NCBI GenBank assembly: GCA_016788115.1
Contig: JAEURR010000003.1
Span: 186,001-250,000 of the forward strand
Direction: 5' to 3'
Length of the DNA stretch: 64,000 bases
Source: Chthonomonas sp.
Lineage (GTDB): Bacteria; Armatimonadota; Fimbriimonadia; Fimbriimonadales; Fimbriimonadaceae
Positions 1-7,740 of this stretch are shown in pieces. The first letter of the stretch is position 1; each line of letters opens with the position of its first letter. The notes below the pieces were generated by a model. That model had not been told where the DNA came from, ran no database searches, and saw nothing but the letters and a program-made list of their open reading frames with translations. A program made the translations under genes and the position numbers.

Positions 1-1
1 C

Positions 2-796
2 TACAACCGATCGGGCTGGTCGAAGGCCTCGTCCACGTTCGTGATCCAGAAGAACACTGCGCCTGGCGGTGTCGCGGATAGCTACAACACGCCGTACGCA
101 ACCACCCTGAATATCGGGGCTCCGGGCGTGCTGGGCAATGACACCGATGCCGAACTCGACACGTTGACCGCGGCTCTGCTCACGACCACGGCGAACGGCT
201 CCCTGACGCTGAACGCGAACGGTAGCTTCACCTACACCCCGAACGCTGGTTTCTCGGGTGTGGATAGCTTCACTTACCGCGCGAGCGACTCGGCGCTGTT
301 TAGTCCGTCGACCACCGTGCAGATCACGGTCGGTCCGCGACCTCAGCTGTTGGGCACGGTCACGCTCTCCGGTTGGACGGCTCCTGTGACTGGGCAGCCA
401 GTCGAGGTCCAGATCCGGACGGTGGGTTCGCCCGCTCCGCTCTACACGTTCAACGTAGCCCTCAGCGCCAGTGGCCAGTTTGTGATCAATCTGGTTCCGC
501 CGACTCTGTCGGGCAACTACGACGTGGCGATCAAGGGCCAGAAGTGGCTGCGAGGCACGGTGGCAAGTGTGAACTTCTCAACGACCGTGGCCACGGCCAA
601 TATCAGCCTGATCAACGGAGACGTGAACAACGACAACCAAATCGACTTTTTCGACTACCTCATCATGAGCGATACGTTCGAAAAGTCACTGGGGGACTCG
701 GGTTACGATGCCCGGGCCGACCTCAACGGAGATAATACGGTCGACTTCTTCGACTATCTCATCTTGAGCGCCGGCTACGACCTAGAAGGCAACTAG
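2..796 (+). CDS. Secreted cadherin-like/dockerin-tailed protein (5' partial)
   Basis: The frame is open to the left edge, so this is the C-terminal part of a larger protein; the GTG at 41 is only the first start-like codon. Residues after the edge (about 20-95 of the 251-residue tail) form a bacterial cadherin/VCBS-like beta-sandwich with the motifs GVLGNDTD and GSFTYTPNAGFSGVDSF. A second beta-rich segment resembles a carboxypeptidase-regulatory fold. The last 60 residues carry two calcium-loop repeats, GDVNNDNQIDFFDY and ADLNGDNTVDFFDY, which is the duplicated F-hand layout of a type I dockerin. Such proteins are extracellular. The dockerin may act in surface attachment or folding; no cohesin is seen here. 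Followed by a clear hairpin terminator. Confidence 0.8.
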   Translation, partial: YNRSGWSKASSTFVIQKNTAPGGVADSYNTPYATTLNIGAPGVLGNDTDAELDTLTAALLTTTANGSLTLNANGSFTYTPNAGFSGVDSFTYRASDSALFSPSTTVQITVGPRPQLLGTVTLSGWTAPVTGQPVEVQIRTVGSPAPLYTFNVALSASGQFVINLVPPTLSGNYDVAIKGQKWLRGTVASVNFSTTVATANISLINGDVNNDNQIDFFDYLIMSDTFEKSLGDSGYDARADLNGDNTVDFFDYLILSAGYDLEGN

Positions 797-816
797 AGTT
801 CGCCAACAACCAGCGA

Positions 817-851
817 GCTAGCCCGCGTGACTTCGGTCATCGCGGGCTAGC
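817..851. terminator. Hairpin terminator with UUCG loop
   Basis: GCTAGCCCGCG (817-827) pairs with CGCGGGCTAGC (841-851). TGAC and GTCA extend the stem around a TTCG tetraloop with one bulged base. A T-rich stretch follows at 852-860. It lies between two convergent stop codons, so it may serve both strands. Confidence 0.8.
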
Positions 852-852
852 T

Positions 853-1611
853 TTAGTCTTCTTGCCCTCCCTCGAAGAGCTTTCGAAGTCTCTCGCGTTC
901 GGCACGCTCTTTCTCACGATCCTTCACCTTGTCCAGGTACTCGCGTTCCGCCCTCTCTTGTCGCTTGGGATCGGCGGAAAACTTGAACGTAGTGCCCGCA
1001 TGCTTGCGCGTCGCACTGAACGGAATCGGTAATCGGTCCAGCGCCCAGTAGTACGAGAGCACCACGGGAACCGTCACCAGGACGGCGGCAAGGGGTGGCG
1101 ACTGCTGCAACAGTGAGATGACCGCTGTCAGGAGAGCGATCCCCCACGCCGGAACGGGCAACATACCGAACAGATTGATGCTGGCGGTCGGGAATCGGCC
1201 GCACCAAATCATGACCGCGAACGAAACGAGCATCGTCATCCCGCCCATCACCACCGGGACACCAAGCATCGATGCGACGAAACCCACCGCGCCTGAGAGG
1301 GTCAACCAGACCAGGAGCATGAGCCCATACTGCCTGGACCCGAGCTGTGTCTCAAGCTGGCCGCCGAACTGCCAAAGGATAAATGAACCGAGCAAGAGCG
1401 CGAGGATGGAAGAGGTCGGTGCGAGCCAGTACGTGAGCATGACCCAAGGGCTTTGGCTGGCGTTTTGTCCAACGAACATCAGAGAGGGGTAAATCGCCGT
1501 CCAATCAAAGGCGCGAAACCAGACGGCCAGGAACAGGACCAAGCTGACCGCAATGATCCCGAACGTCACGGGATCAGAGGACACGGCTCTTCGCGCCGAA
1601 CTCGCTTTCAT
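853..1611 (-). CDS. Rhomboid-like membrane protein lacking the catalytic serine
   Basis: 252 residues with about six hydrophobic helices and a charged C-terminal tail (about 205-252) rich in Glu, Lys and Arg. The fold looks rhomboid-like: a W-x-F-G-G-x-L-E motif follows the second helix (about residues 80-87). The tail, beginning near DPKRQERAEREYLDK, resembles the cytosolic tail of bacterial rhomboids. Where an active rhomboid has GxSGxxF, this protein reads MGGMTMLVSF, and no catalytic His is evident in the last helices, so it is probably a pseudoprotease. A TAGAAT hexamer lies only one base before the ATG, too close for a leaderless start; GTG codons 10 and 15 are alternative starts. Its stop lies just past the terminator hairpin shared with the upstream gene. 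Confidence 0.6.
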   Translation of the reverse strand: MKASSARRAVSSDPVTFGIIAVSLVLFLAVWFRAFDWTAIYPSLMFVGQNASQSPWVMLTYWLAPTSSILALLLGSFILWQFGGQLETQLGSRQYGLMLLVWLTLSGAVGFVASMLGVPVVMGGMTMLVSFAVMIWCGRFPTASINLFGMLPVPAWGIALLTAVISLLQQSPPLAAVLVTVPVVLSYYWALDRLPIPFSATRKHAGTTFKFSADPKRQERAEREYLDKVKDREKERAERERLRKLFEGGQED

Positions 1612-1626
1612 GATTCTACTGACGAG

Positions 1627-2469
1627 CTAGCGGTCCATCCCGTGGCCGAGGTCGGCAAAACTGATGATTTGCCACGCGGCCTGGTGCACCTCGGCCCAAG
1701 AATCGCCGGTGTACTCGACCGTGTAGCCGTCGAGCCGTCGAGTCCCGATCAGCTTCAACGCCGCGTCGGTTTCCTCGGTTCGGTTGAACTCGATGCGTAC
1801 CGTGGTGGGCACGTCTGGCAACCAGGGATCGAAACGCCCGCACTCTTCCACTCCATGCCTCGCGGCCTCCTCGATCATCGGTCCGGTCTCGGCTGGGTGC
1901 AAGACCCGCCCCATGAACCGTCCGAACCCTTCCTTCACGACCGCAGTCGCGATGCCCGGGATCAAAGCAGCAGCCTCTTCGCAACCTGCGCGGTCACTCG
2001 AGATACAGACCACCGGGACGTCGAAACATCCCGCCAGCGCGGTGCTCAGCCCGATCTCCCCCGAGGGCATGCCGTTGATCCACATGCGGTGGACGTAACC
2101 TGTCAGGGTGTGTTCCATGATTGCGTTCGGCGTGCCCGCCATCGCGTGGTAGCCGATGAGCATTGCGCACGCAAACGTGCGATCGATGCCAACCATCATG
2201 CCGCCCTGGCGTGCACCGTGGCCTGACACGAGTTCGATGCCGGGCTCAAGTTGATCGATGAGCAGGTTCTTGCTGTTCCCGTGGCTATCCTTCACCACCA
2301 CGTGCTCCGCACCGCCTGCGCGGGCCCCTCGGATCGCCGCGTTAACGTCTTCCGTCAGACGTGCGCGTGCCCACTGGTAGTCGTAGTGATCTGAGTTTGG
2401 GCGGCCGCACTGGGACCACGAAACGAGTCCCGTCACGCCTTCGATATCCGCGGAGATATAGACCTTCAT
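1627..2469 (-). CDS. dppA: M55 family D-aminopeptidase (DppA-like)
   Basis: 280 residues, usual for zinc-dependent M55 D-aminopeptidases, which remove D-amino acids from the N-terminus of short peptides such as D-Ala-D-Ala. Metal-ligand motifs are visible: SADIEG with D8 and E10, DSHG around H63, GYHAM with H108, and an EHT motif at 119-121. The rest follows the family, including a GMPSGEIGL loop. In Bacillus dppA lies in a dipeptide permease operon; here no transporter is adjacent, so a peptidoglycan or peptide recycling role is inference. A TATCCT hexamer ends 8 nt before the ATG, suggesting a leaderless transcript. Confidence 0.88.
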   Translation of the reverse strand: MKVYISADIEGVTGLVSWSQCGRPNSDHYDYQWARARLTEDVNAAIRGARAGGAEHVVVKDSHGNSKNLLIDQLEPGIELVSGHGARQGGMMVGIDRTFACAMLIGYHAMAGTPNAIMEHTLTGYVHRMWINGMPSGEIGLSTALAGCFDVPVVCISSDRAGCEEAAALIPGIATAVVKEGFGRFMGRVLHPAETGPMIEEAARHGVEECGRFDPWLPDVPTTVRIEFNRTEETDAALKLIGTRRLDGYTVEYTGDSWAEVHQAAWQIISFADLGHGMDR

Positions 2470-2477
2470 CGGCCAGC

Positions 2478-2483
2478 AGGATA
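2478..2483 (-). promoter_or_regulatory. -10 hexamer TATCCT for dppA
   Basis: Reads TATCCT on the minus strand, 8 nt before the dppA ATG, with no Shine-Dalgarno sequence between. Confidence 0.45.
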
Positions 2484-2487
2484 CCGT

Positions 2488-3996
2488 TCAGGCCGCGCGG
2501 TCGTCCGACCGGTGTCCCAGTCCAAGCTCCTGAAGGCACTGGCGATGCGACACCTGGGCGGTTTCGTCGTTGCGGAGTTTCAACCCCGATTCGAACAGAA
2601 ATGCCGCGTCTCCCACTTGCCCCGAGCGCATCAGCAGATCGCCCAGCGAGAAGTACAAGTCGGGTTGATCGGGCGCGCGCCTCAGCGCCTCGGCAAAGCA
2701 GTTTCGGGCGTTGTCGGTCTCGCCTCGCTCGTCAAATTCGCGACCCCATTGGACCAACATTGGAACGCTCGTGTGGCCGATGACCGAGTACTTTTCGTAA
2801 ACCGACTGGATCCGCTCGGGATCTGCCAGACCCTCGCACGTCTTGATCCACGCCACAAACAGGTCCGGGTTTTGCTCGCCCGCATCCCAAGCTACTTCGT
2901 AGTGATGGTCGCTCTCGAGGTAGTTTCCGAGCTCGAACTGGAGCTCGCCCGCTAGCCGGTTGGCTACCGGAGCGTAGTCACGATCGGACAGCGCCGGGCG
3001 CAATGTGTGCAGCGCCTCTAGCGGCTTTCCGACCCGCTTCAGAATCTGGGTGATACTCAGCGCCGCGCTTGACTGCAGGAGTGCCGTGTCGGGCAAATCG
3101 TTGAGGGCCTCCAGGGCTTCCTGGTCGCGCAAGGTATGGACGTGAATCTCTGCGCGCAGCAGCTGCCGCGCAACTTCGGCCGCGTGATCGGGCGACGTGT
3201 ATCGGCCATCCCAAGGCAGTTTCAGGCTGTAATCGAGCAGATCGTGCGCGAGCGTGATGTGGTTCTGGACCAAATGCGCGCGGGCACCATAGTACAGCGC
3301 GGGGGCGGACTCTTGGTCGGTAAGGCGGGCGGTCCGCAGGTGCTCGTTGAGCTGGCGATAGCGCAGCATCCGAAACATCGCATGGGCGATGATCTGGCTG
3401 GCGTCCAACGATTGCTCTTCGCTGGCACGCAAGAGCGCATGACGAGCCGACGCTTCTGCGTTGCTCCACTGGCGCAATGCCAGATACAGTCCGGCGGAAT
3501 CGAGCCAGGCAGTGGCCGAGTGCGGGTAGGCCTCGACCGTCTCGAGCGACAACATCAGCCGGTGCCGAAGGGCATGCGAGGCGTCGTGGCGCATCACTGG
3601 GTCGGTTGCAAAGCGGATGCAGCTAGCAAATCGAATCTCCTCGTCCAAATCCTCGGCGTCGATCACTCGCAACTCGGGGCGACGAATCGCAAGGTCGCTG
3701 GCGACGTGAGGTAAGAGGACGCTTACCGAACGGTGTCCGTCAGGATTTTGAGTGAGCTCGGTACGCAGCGCTTCCAGCGAAGGCTGCAAGCACTCATTGG
3801 CGTGAACGAGCAGTATGTGCCGATTAACACACTTCGCACCCGCTTCGGCGATGGTGGGATCAAGGAGCGAAGGAGCTGCCGTAGGGATGAACAGGAGTTC
3901 ATCGTTTGGGCGTAGTTGCGCGGTAAGCGCGGCGGTCACCCGATCGTGCGGGGCCGACATCACGAGAATACTGATGCCGAGAGCAGGCTTGGACAT
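2488..3996 (-). CDS. TPR-repeat protein with glycosyltransferase-like N-terminus
   Basis: About 502 residues. The first 110 or so (ALGISILVMSAPHDR, then an ILLVHANECLQP motif) recall the Rossmann-like start of family 2 glycosyltransferases, but I see no clear DxD metal site. From about 150 onward the protein is a chain of helical repeats; the last ones (GREFDERGETDNARNCFAEA and PDLYFSLGDLLMRSG) are recognisable TPRs. I chose the ATG at 3996; a TTG at 4005 is in frame. It lies 12 nt downstream of the MerR-type gene in the same direction and may be co-transcribed with it. Function not recognised; a scaffold role is only suggested by the TPRs. Confidence 0.7.
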   Translation of the reverse strand: MSKPALGISILVMSAPHDRVTAALTAQLRPNDELLFIPTAAPSLLDPTIAEAGAKCVNRHILLVHANECLQPSLEALRTELTQNPDGHRSVSVLLPHVASDLAIRRPELRVIDAEDLDEEIRFASCIRFATDPVMRHDASHALRHRLMLSLETVEAYPHSATAWLDSAGLYLALRQWSNAEASARHALLRASEEQSLDASQIIAHAMFRMLRYRQLNEHLRTARLTDQESAPALYYGARAHLVQNHITLAHDLLDYSLKLPWDGRYTSPDHAAEVARQLLRAEIHVHTLRDQEALEALNDLPDTALLQSSAALSITQILKRVGKPLEALHTLRPALSDRDYAPVANRLAGELQFELGNYLESDHHYEVAWDAGEQNPDLFVAWIKTCEGLADPERIQSVYEKYSVIGHTSVPMLVQWGREFDERGETDNARNCFAEALRRAPDQPDLYFSLGDLLMRSGQVGDAAFLFESGLKLRNDETAQVSHRQCLQELGLGHRSDDRAA

Positions 3997-4008
3997 GGTG
4001 CTCAACCG

Positions 4009-4278
4009 TTAGGCTGCGCGCCCGGGACGCCGCAGCGATTTGCGCGCCCCAGCGATGCTGAACATCTCTTCCCGCAAGAGTCGCTTGAGGGTGAAAATCG
4101 TCTCTATGTCCTCGGTCTGATAGCGGCGTTGGCCACCGGCCGTGCGCAGCGGGTTCAAGAACTCTTCGAATTCTCGTTCCCAATAGCGCAAGGTGTGGAC
4201 TTCAATCCCCGTAATCTTGCTTGCACCGCTAATGCTAACGGTGTGGTTGCTTTTCGTTTTGCGGCCTGGCGTGGACAT
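4009..4278 (-). CDS. MerR-family helix-turn-helix regulator
   Basis: 89 residues. A MerR-type winged helix spans about 14-75: the helix-turn-helix is in SGASKITGIEVHTLRYWER, followed by the wing GGQRRYQTEDIE and a helix with IFTLKRLLREE. There is almost no C-terminal effector domain, so it is a short MerR/HTH_17-like protein rather than a metal sensor. The RYWE motif and short form resemble MerR-like proteins that are often single-domain adaptors. It is divergent from hslU across about 140 nt, so it may regulate hslU or itself; this is inference. Target unknown. Confidence 0.85.
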   Translation of the reverse strand: MSTPGRKTKSNHTVSISGASKITGIEVHTLRYWEREFEEFLNPLRTAGGQRRYQTEDIETIFTLKRLLREEMFSIAGARKSLRRPGRAA

Positions 4279-4421
4279 GGCTGTCTGGTCGTTCTCCCTT
4301 CCAACGGCAACCCTTTGAGTGGTCTACCGGTATTTGTATTGGCGGCTGGGCACAAGTTCTGAAGAGTGCGCCCCTCAATTCGCCGCGAGTTGGACCCGAT
4401 CAACCCCGACGATGCGCCACA

Positions 4422-5807
4422 ATGACCACCATGCCCCTGCCGATTGAAGCGCTCACACCTACCCAGATCGTCGCGGAGCTGGACCGCTATATCGTGGGCC
4501 AAGCGGCGGCCAAAAGGGCAGTTGCCGTTGCGCTTCGCAACCGTTACCGCCGCCAGAACCTGCCTGCCGCCGAGCGAGAGGACGTGCTCCCAAAGAACAT
4601 TCTCATGAGCGGACCCACCGGAGTCGGTAAGACCGAGATCGCCCGCCGACTGGCCCAACTCGCCCGCGCACCGTTCATCAAGGTCGAGGCGACAAAGTTC
4701 ACCGAGATCGGCTACGTGGGGCGCGATGTCGAGTCGATGATCCGTGATCTCGTCGGCGCAGCCTATCGCCTGGTGGAGAACGAACGGATGACTGAAGTCG
4801 CCGCCGAAGCGCGGCAGCGCGCGCTCGAAAGGATTGCCGAATCGATCGAGGACGAGGTGTATCCCAACCTGGCCGACTACAGCTACAACCCGGAGACGAA
4901 CCAAGAGCCCGTGAGCTTCGAGGAGCGTGAGCGACTCCGGGCAGAGTTGGTCGCCGCAATCGATCGTGGGGAGCACCGCGAGCGGATGACCGAAATCGAG
5001 ACCGACGACGGCGGACAGAACTTCCTGCAAGTCTTCACGCCCGGGGGCATGGAGGAGATGGGGCTCGACATGGCTGCACTGAACCCATCGCTCGGCAACA
5101 ATCGACGCAGCTACCAACGGATGTCGGTCGCCGAAGCGCTGGAGGTCTTGGTGGACCAAGAGGCCCGCTCGCTCGTCGGCAAGAGCTCACTCGCCCGCGA
5201 CGCCATCGCACGCACCGAGCAAACTGGCATCATCTTTCTGGACGAAATCGACAAGGTAGGCGGCAAGTCCGGCGGCTCTGGCCCCGACGTCAGCCGCGAG
5301 GGCGTTCAGCGCGACTTGCTCCCAATCATCGAAGGAAGCACCGTCCCCACGAAGTACGGGCCCGTCCGCACGGACCATATCCTCTTCATCGCCGCGGGGG
5401 CATTCACGATCTCCAAGGTGAGCGACCTGATCCCTGAGCTCCAGGGCCGGCTTCCGATCCGCGTCGAGCTCGAAACCCTGCGCGAAGACGACTTCAAGAA
5501 GATCCTCACCGAGCCGAAGAATGCGCTCACCAAGCAGTACACCAAGCTACTAGCGGTCGACGGCATCACCATCGAATTCACCGACGATGCGCTGGACGAG
5601 ATCGCCCACGTGGCGTGGGAAGTCAACTCGAAGGTCGAGAACATCGGGGCCCGCCGGTTGCACACCGTCTTAGAGAAGCTGCTCGAAGAGATCGCCTTTG
5701 CAGCACCGGAAGTGGAAGAGAAATCGGTGCGCTTCGACTGCGCCAAAGTCAGGGAAATCCTGGGCCCGATCATGCGGAACCTGGACCAGACTCGCGCCAT
5801 GCTGTAG
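4422..5807 (+). CDS. hslU: ATP-dependent protease ATPase subunit HslU (ClpY)
   Basis: 461 residues, typical of HslU, the hexameric AAA+ unfoldase that feeds substrates to the HslV peptidase. Seen: LDRYIVGQ near the N-terminus, Walker A GPTGVGKTE (about 66-74), the pore motif GYVG (about 97-100), Walker B IIFLDEIDK, and sensor/C-terminal segments ending DQTRAML. The intermediate I-domain (about 115-245) is present. hslV usually lies immediately upstream in an operon, but here the upstream gene is a divergent MerR protein and no hslV is in the window. A CACAAT hexamer lies 7 nt before the in-frame ATG at 4431, which may be the real start, giving MPLPIEALTP. Confidence 0.95.
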   Translation: MTTMPLPIEALTPTQIVAELDRYIVGQAAAKRAVAVALRNRYRRQNLPAAEREDVLPKNILMSGPTGVGKTEIARRLAQLARAPFIKVEATKFTEIGYVGRDVESMIRDLVGAAYRLVENERMTEVAAEARQRALERIAESIEDEVYPNLADYSYNPETNQEPVSFEERERLRAELVAAIDRGEHRERMTEIETDDGGQNFLQVFTPGGMEEMGLDMAALNPSLGNNRRSYQRMSVAEALEVLVDQEARSLVGKSSLARDAIARTEQTGIIFLDEIDKVGGKSGGSGPDVSREGVQRDLLPIIEGSTVPTKYGPVRTDHILFIAAGAFTISKVSDLIPELQGRLPIRVELETLREDDFKKILTEPKNALTKQYTKLLAVDGITIEFTDDALDEIAHVAWEVNSKVENIGARRLHTVLEKLLEEIAFAAPEVEEKSVRFDCAKVREILGPIMRNLDQTRAML

Positions 5808-5833
5808 CTCCGGGTCCAGACCCCCCAGACGGG

Positions 5834-5839
5834 TACAAT
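5834..5839 (+). promoter_or_regulatory. -10 hexamer TACAAT for the TPR gene at 5849
   Basis: TACAAT ends 9 nt before the ATG at 5849 in the 41-nt gap behind hslU. This gap is the only space for a promoter and holds no ribosome site. Confidence 0.5.
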
Positions 5840-5848
5840 TATCGTACG

Positions 5849-7681
5849 ATGACGATTGCCGTTCTTCCGTTTAATGCGGGGCCAGATACCCCGCCCGCTC
5901 TCGCACGCCAGATCGCTAACTTTGCGTGCGACATCGTGCGTAACAACACCGGTGTCGAGGTCAATGCGGTCAACTACCTGTTGCGAGTCAACGAGAATCC
6001 TCCCCGCTTCGCAAACGTCAACGCGGCCGAAGTCCTGAACGAGTACGAGATGATTTCTCAGTTCTTTGAGCAGGCAGGCGCGGACAAAGCCATGGACGGT
6101 TTGCTCATAGCAAAGGACGGCACCTACCAACTGAACATCCGCTTCTTTGAGAAGGGCAACGAAGACCCGATTGCAACGCACGAATTCAACTTTGAAGAGA
6201 GCGAAGCGTTTAAGCCGATTCGCGAGACCATCGAAGAGCTCGCCAAGCAGGCTGAAGCCAAGCTCCCCGAGGAGCTAAACGACAACGCAAACATCTTTGG
6301 TACCGAGAGCGGCGCGGCGTTCCTGAAGTTCTTGGAGAGCTACGACGCGCTCCAGTACATCGAGAAGACGCAGGGCCAGGTCGCGGAAGAGTTTTCGCCG
6401 ACGCCCGCCATGCAGCAACTGCTGGAAAGCGCGAAACTCGATCCGGACTGGGAAGCGCCTTACATTACGCTAATCCAGCTTGGACGCGCGTGCAGCAACT
6501 TCCAGATCGGCAACCCGCAAGAGATCGAATCTCAACTGAAGGCAGCCATCGAAACCGCACCGGATGACGGTCGCGCCTACTTCGCGCTTGGCGAGCTCTA
6601 CTCGGCCATGGGCAACCTCACCGAAGCTTCGAATGCCCTGGAGAAGGCCTCCCAGCTCGAGCCGGAAGAACCCGCATTCCTGACTCGCCTCGGCATCGTC
6701 CAAGGCCAGATGGGGATGCCCGTCAACGCCGAACGCAACTTCCGAAAGGCAGTGGAGATGGAAGGTCCGGAGAAGCCAAGCATGGACTTCCTGGCGCAGG
6801 TACTGGCCGATACGAACCGGGCTCACGAAGTGCCCGCCCTGTGGAAGGGCATGATCGACGAGAATCCTCAGAATGCACAGGCCCACGCCAAGTACGCCAT
6901 TTCGCTGCATAACACCGGACAGGCTGAAGATGCGGTCCGCGCGTTTGACCTCGCCCTCGAAACCGTCGAGGACAACCTGATCATCAAGCGGTATTACGCC
7001 CCGCTCCTGGCGAACAACCAAGAATTCGACCGAGCGATGGACTTCTACGAGGACTGCCTGGACGTGGCCCCCAACGAGATCCCGCTGCTCATCGAGTACG
7101 CTCAGACGTTGCAATCCGCCGGACGCCAATTTGAAGTCCCGCGCATCCTCAAAGACGTGCTGGGCAGCAACCCTGATCCCAACACGCGCGCCCAAACGCT
7201 CGCCTGGCTCACCGAACTCGAGCAGCCGAAGCGCATCGAGACCGTCGAATCGGCCAAGAACCTCATGGAGAAGGGCGACTTTGAGGGCGGACTGCGCTTG
7301 CTCAAGCCCATGCGCAACTGGCTGGCGGACTACTGGAAGATGTGGCTGCTCATCGCAAGCTGCTTCAACCGCACCGAGCAGTGGGCCGATGCTGAGGACG
7401 CTTCGACGCGACTCATAAACCTATTCCCGGGTTGCGAACCGGCTTACGCAGAGCTCGCGGCGGCACTTGGTGGCCAAGAGCGCCACGAAGACGCCTACAA
7501 TATGCTCCGATTCGCCATGACGCAAGTCCAGGGATCGGTCGCGGTGGGCATCAACCTCGCGCTCGCTGCCAAACGCACCGGCCGCTGCGAGGAAGCCAAG
7601 GCAATCGCTCGGCAGATCCGAGAAGCCGTCGGCAACGAACCGAACCTGGAAGAAGTGCTGACCGAAATAGAGCGGGATTGA
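5849..7681 (+). CDS. TPR-repeat protein
   Basis: 610 residues from the ATG at 5849; the frame is open further upstream inside hslU but that part is noncoding shadow. The first 150 residues (MTIAVLPFNAGPDTPP) resemble the Rossmann-like beta strand seen at the start of adenylate-cyclase-associated and TPR-type proteins ('AVLPF'). From about 195 on there is a long series of TPRs, for example GRAYFALGELYSAMGN, AKYAISLHNTGQAEDAVRAF and ITEYAQTLQSAGRQ-like helices. No signal peptide or membrane helix is seen, so it is cytosolic. The function is not recognised; protein scaffolding is the general role of such repeats. A 12-bp hairpin follows its stop. Confidence 0.8.
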   Translation: MTIAVLPFNAGPDTPPALARQIANFACDIVRNNTGVEVNAVNYLLRVNENPPRFANVNAAEVLNEYEMISQFFEQAGADKAMDGLLIAKDGTYQLNIRFFEKGNEDPIATHEFNFEESEAFKPIRETIEELAKQAEAKLPEELNDNANIFGTESGAAFLKFLESYDALQYIEKTQGQVAEEFSPTPAMQQLLESAKLDPDWEAPYITLIQLGRACSNFQIGNPQEIESQLKAAIETAPDDGRAYFALGELYSAMGNLTEASNALEKASQLEPEEPAFLTRLGIVQGQMGMPVNAERNFRKAVEMEGPEKPSMDFLAQVLADTNRAHEVPALWKGMIDENPQNAQAHAKYAISLHNTGQAEDAVRAFDLALETVEDNLIIKRYYAPLLANNQEFDRAMDFYEDCLDVAPNEIPLLIEYAQTLQSAGRQFEVPRILKDVLGSNPDPNTRAQTLAWLTELEQPKRIETVESAKNLMEKGDFEGGLRLLKPMRNWLADYWKMWLLIASCFNRTEQWADAEDASTRLINLFPGCEPAYAELAAALGGQERHEDAYNMLRFAMTQVQGSVAVGINLALAAKRTGRCEEAKAIARQIREAVGNEPNLEEVLTEIERD

Positions 7682-7707
7682 CCCTCGCCCGGTAATTCGT
7701 GTGGTTC

Positions 7708-7737
7708 TAAGGCCGTTCCTCTCGCGGAACGGCCTTA
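7708..7737 (+). terminator. 12-bp hairpin just before the subtilase start
   Basis: TAAGGCCGTTCC (7708-7719) pairs perfectly with GGAACGGCCTTA (7726-7737) around a 6-nt loop. It could end the TPR transcript, but there is no T-run and it stops 3 nt before the ATG at 7741, so it could also control translation of the subtilase. Confidence 0.55.
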
Positions 7738-7740
7738 ACT

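Noticed and set aside
5615-5848. Long upstream extension of the TPR gene inside hslU
   Set aside because: It is an out-of-frame shadow of hslU; a TACAAT and ATG at 5849 give the real start.
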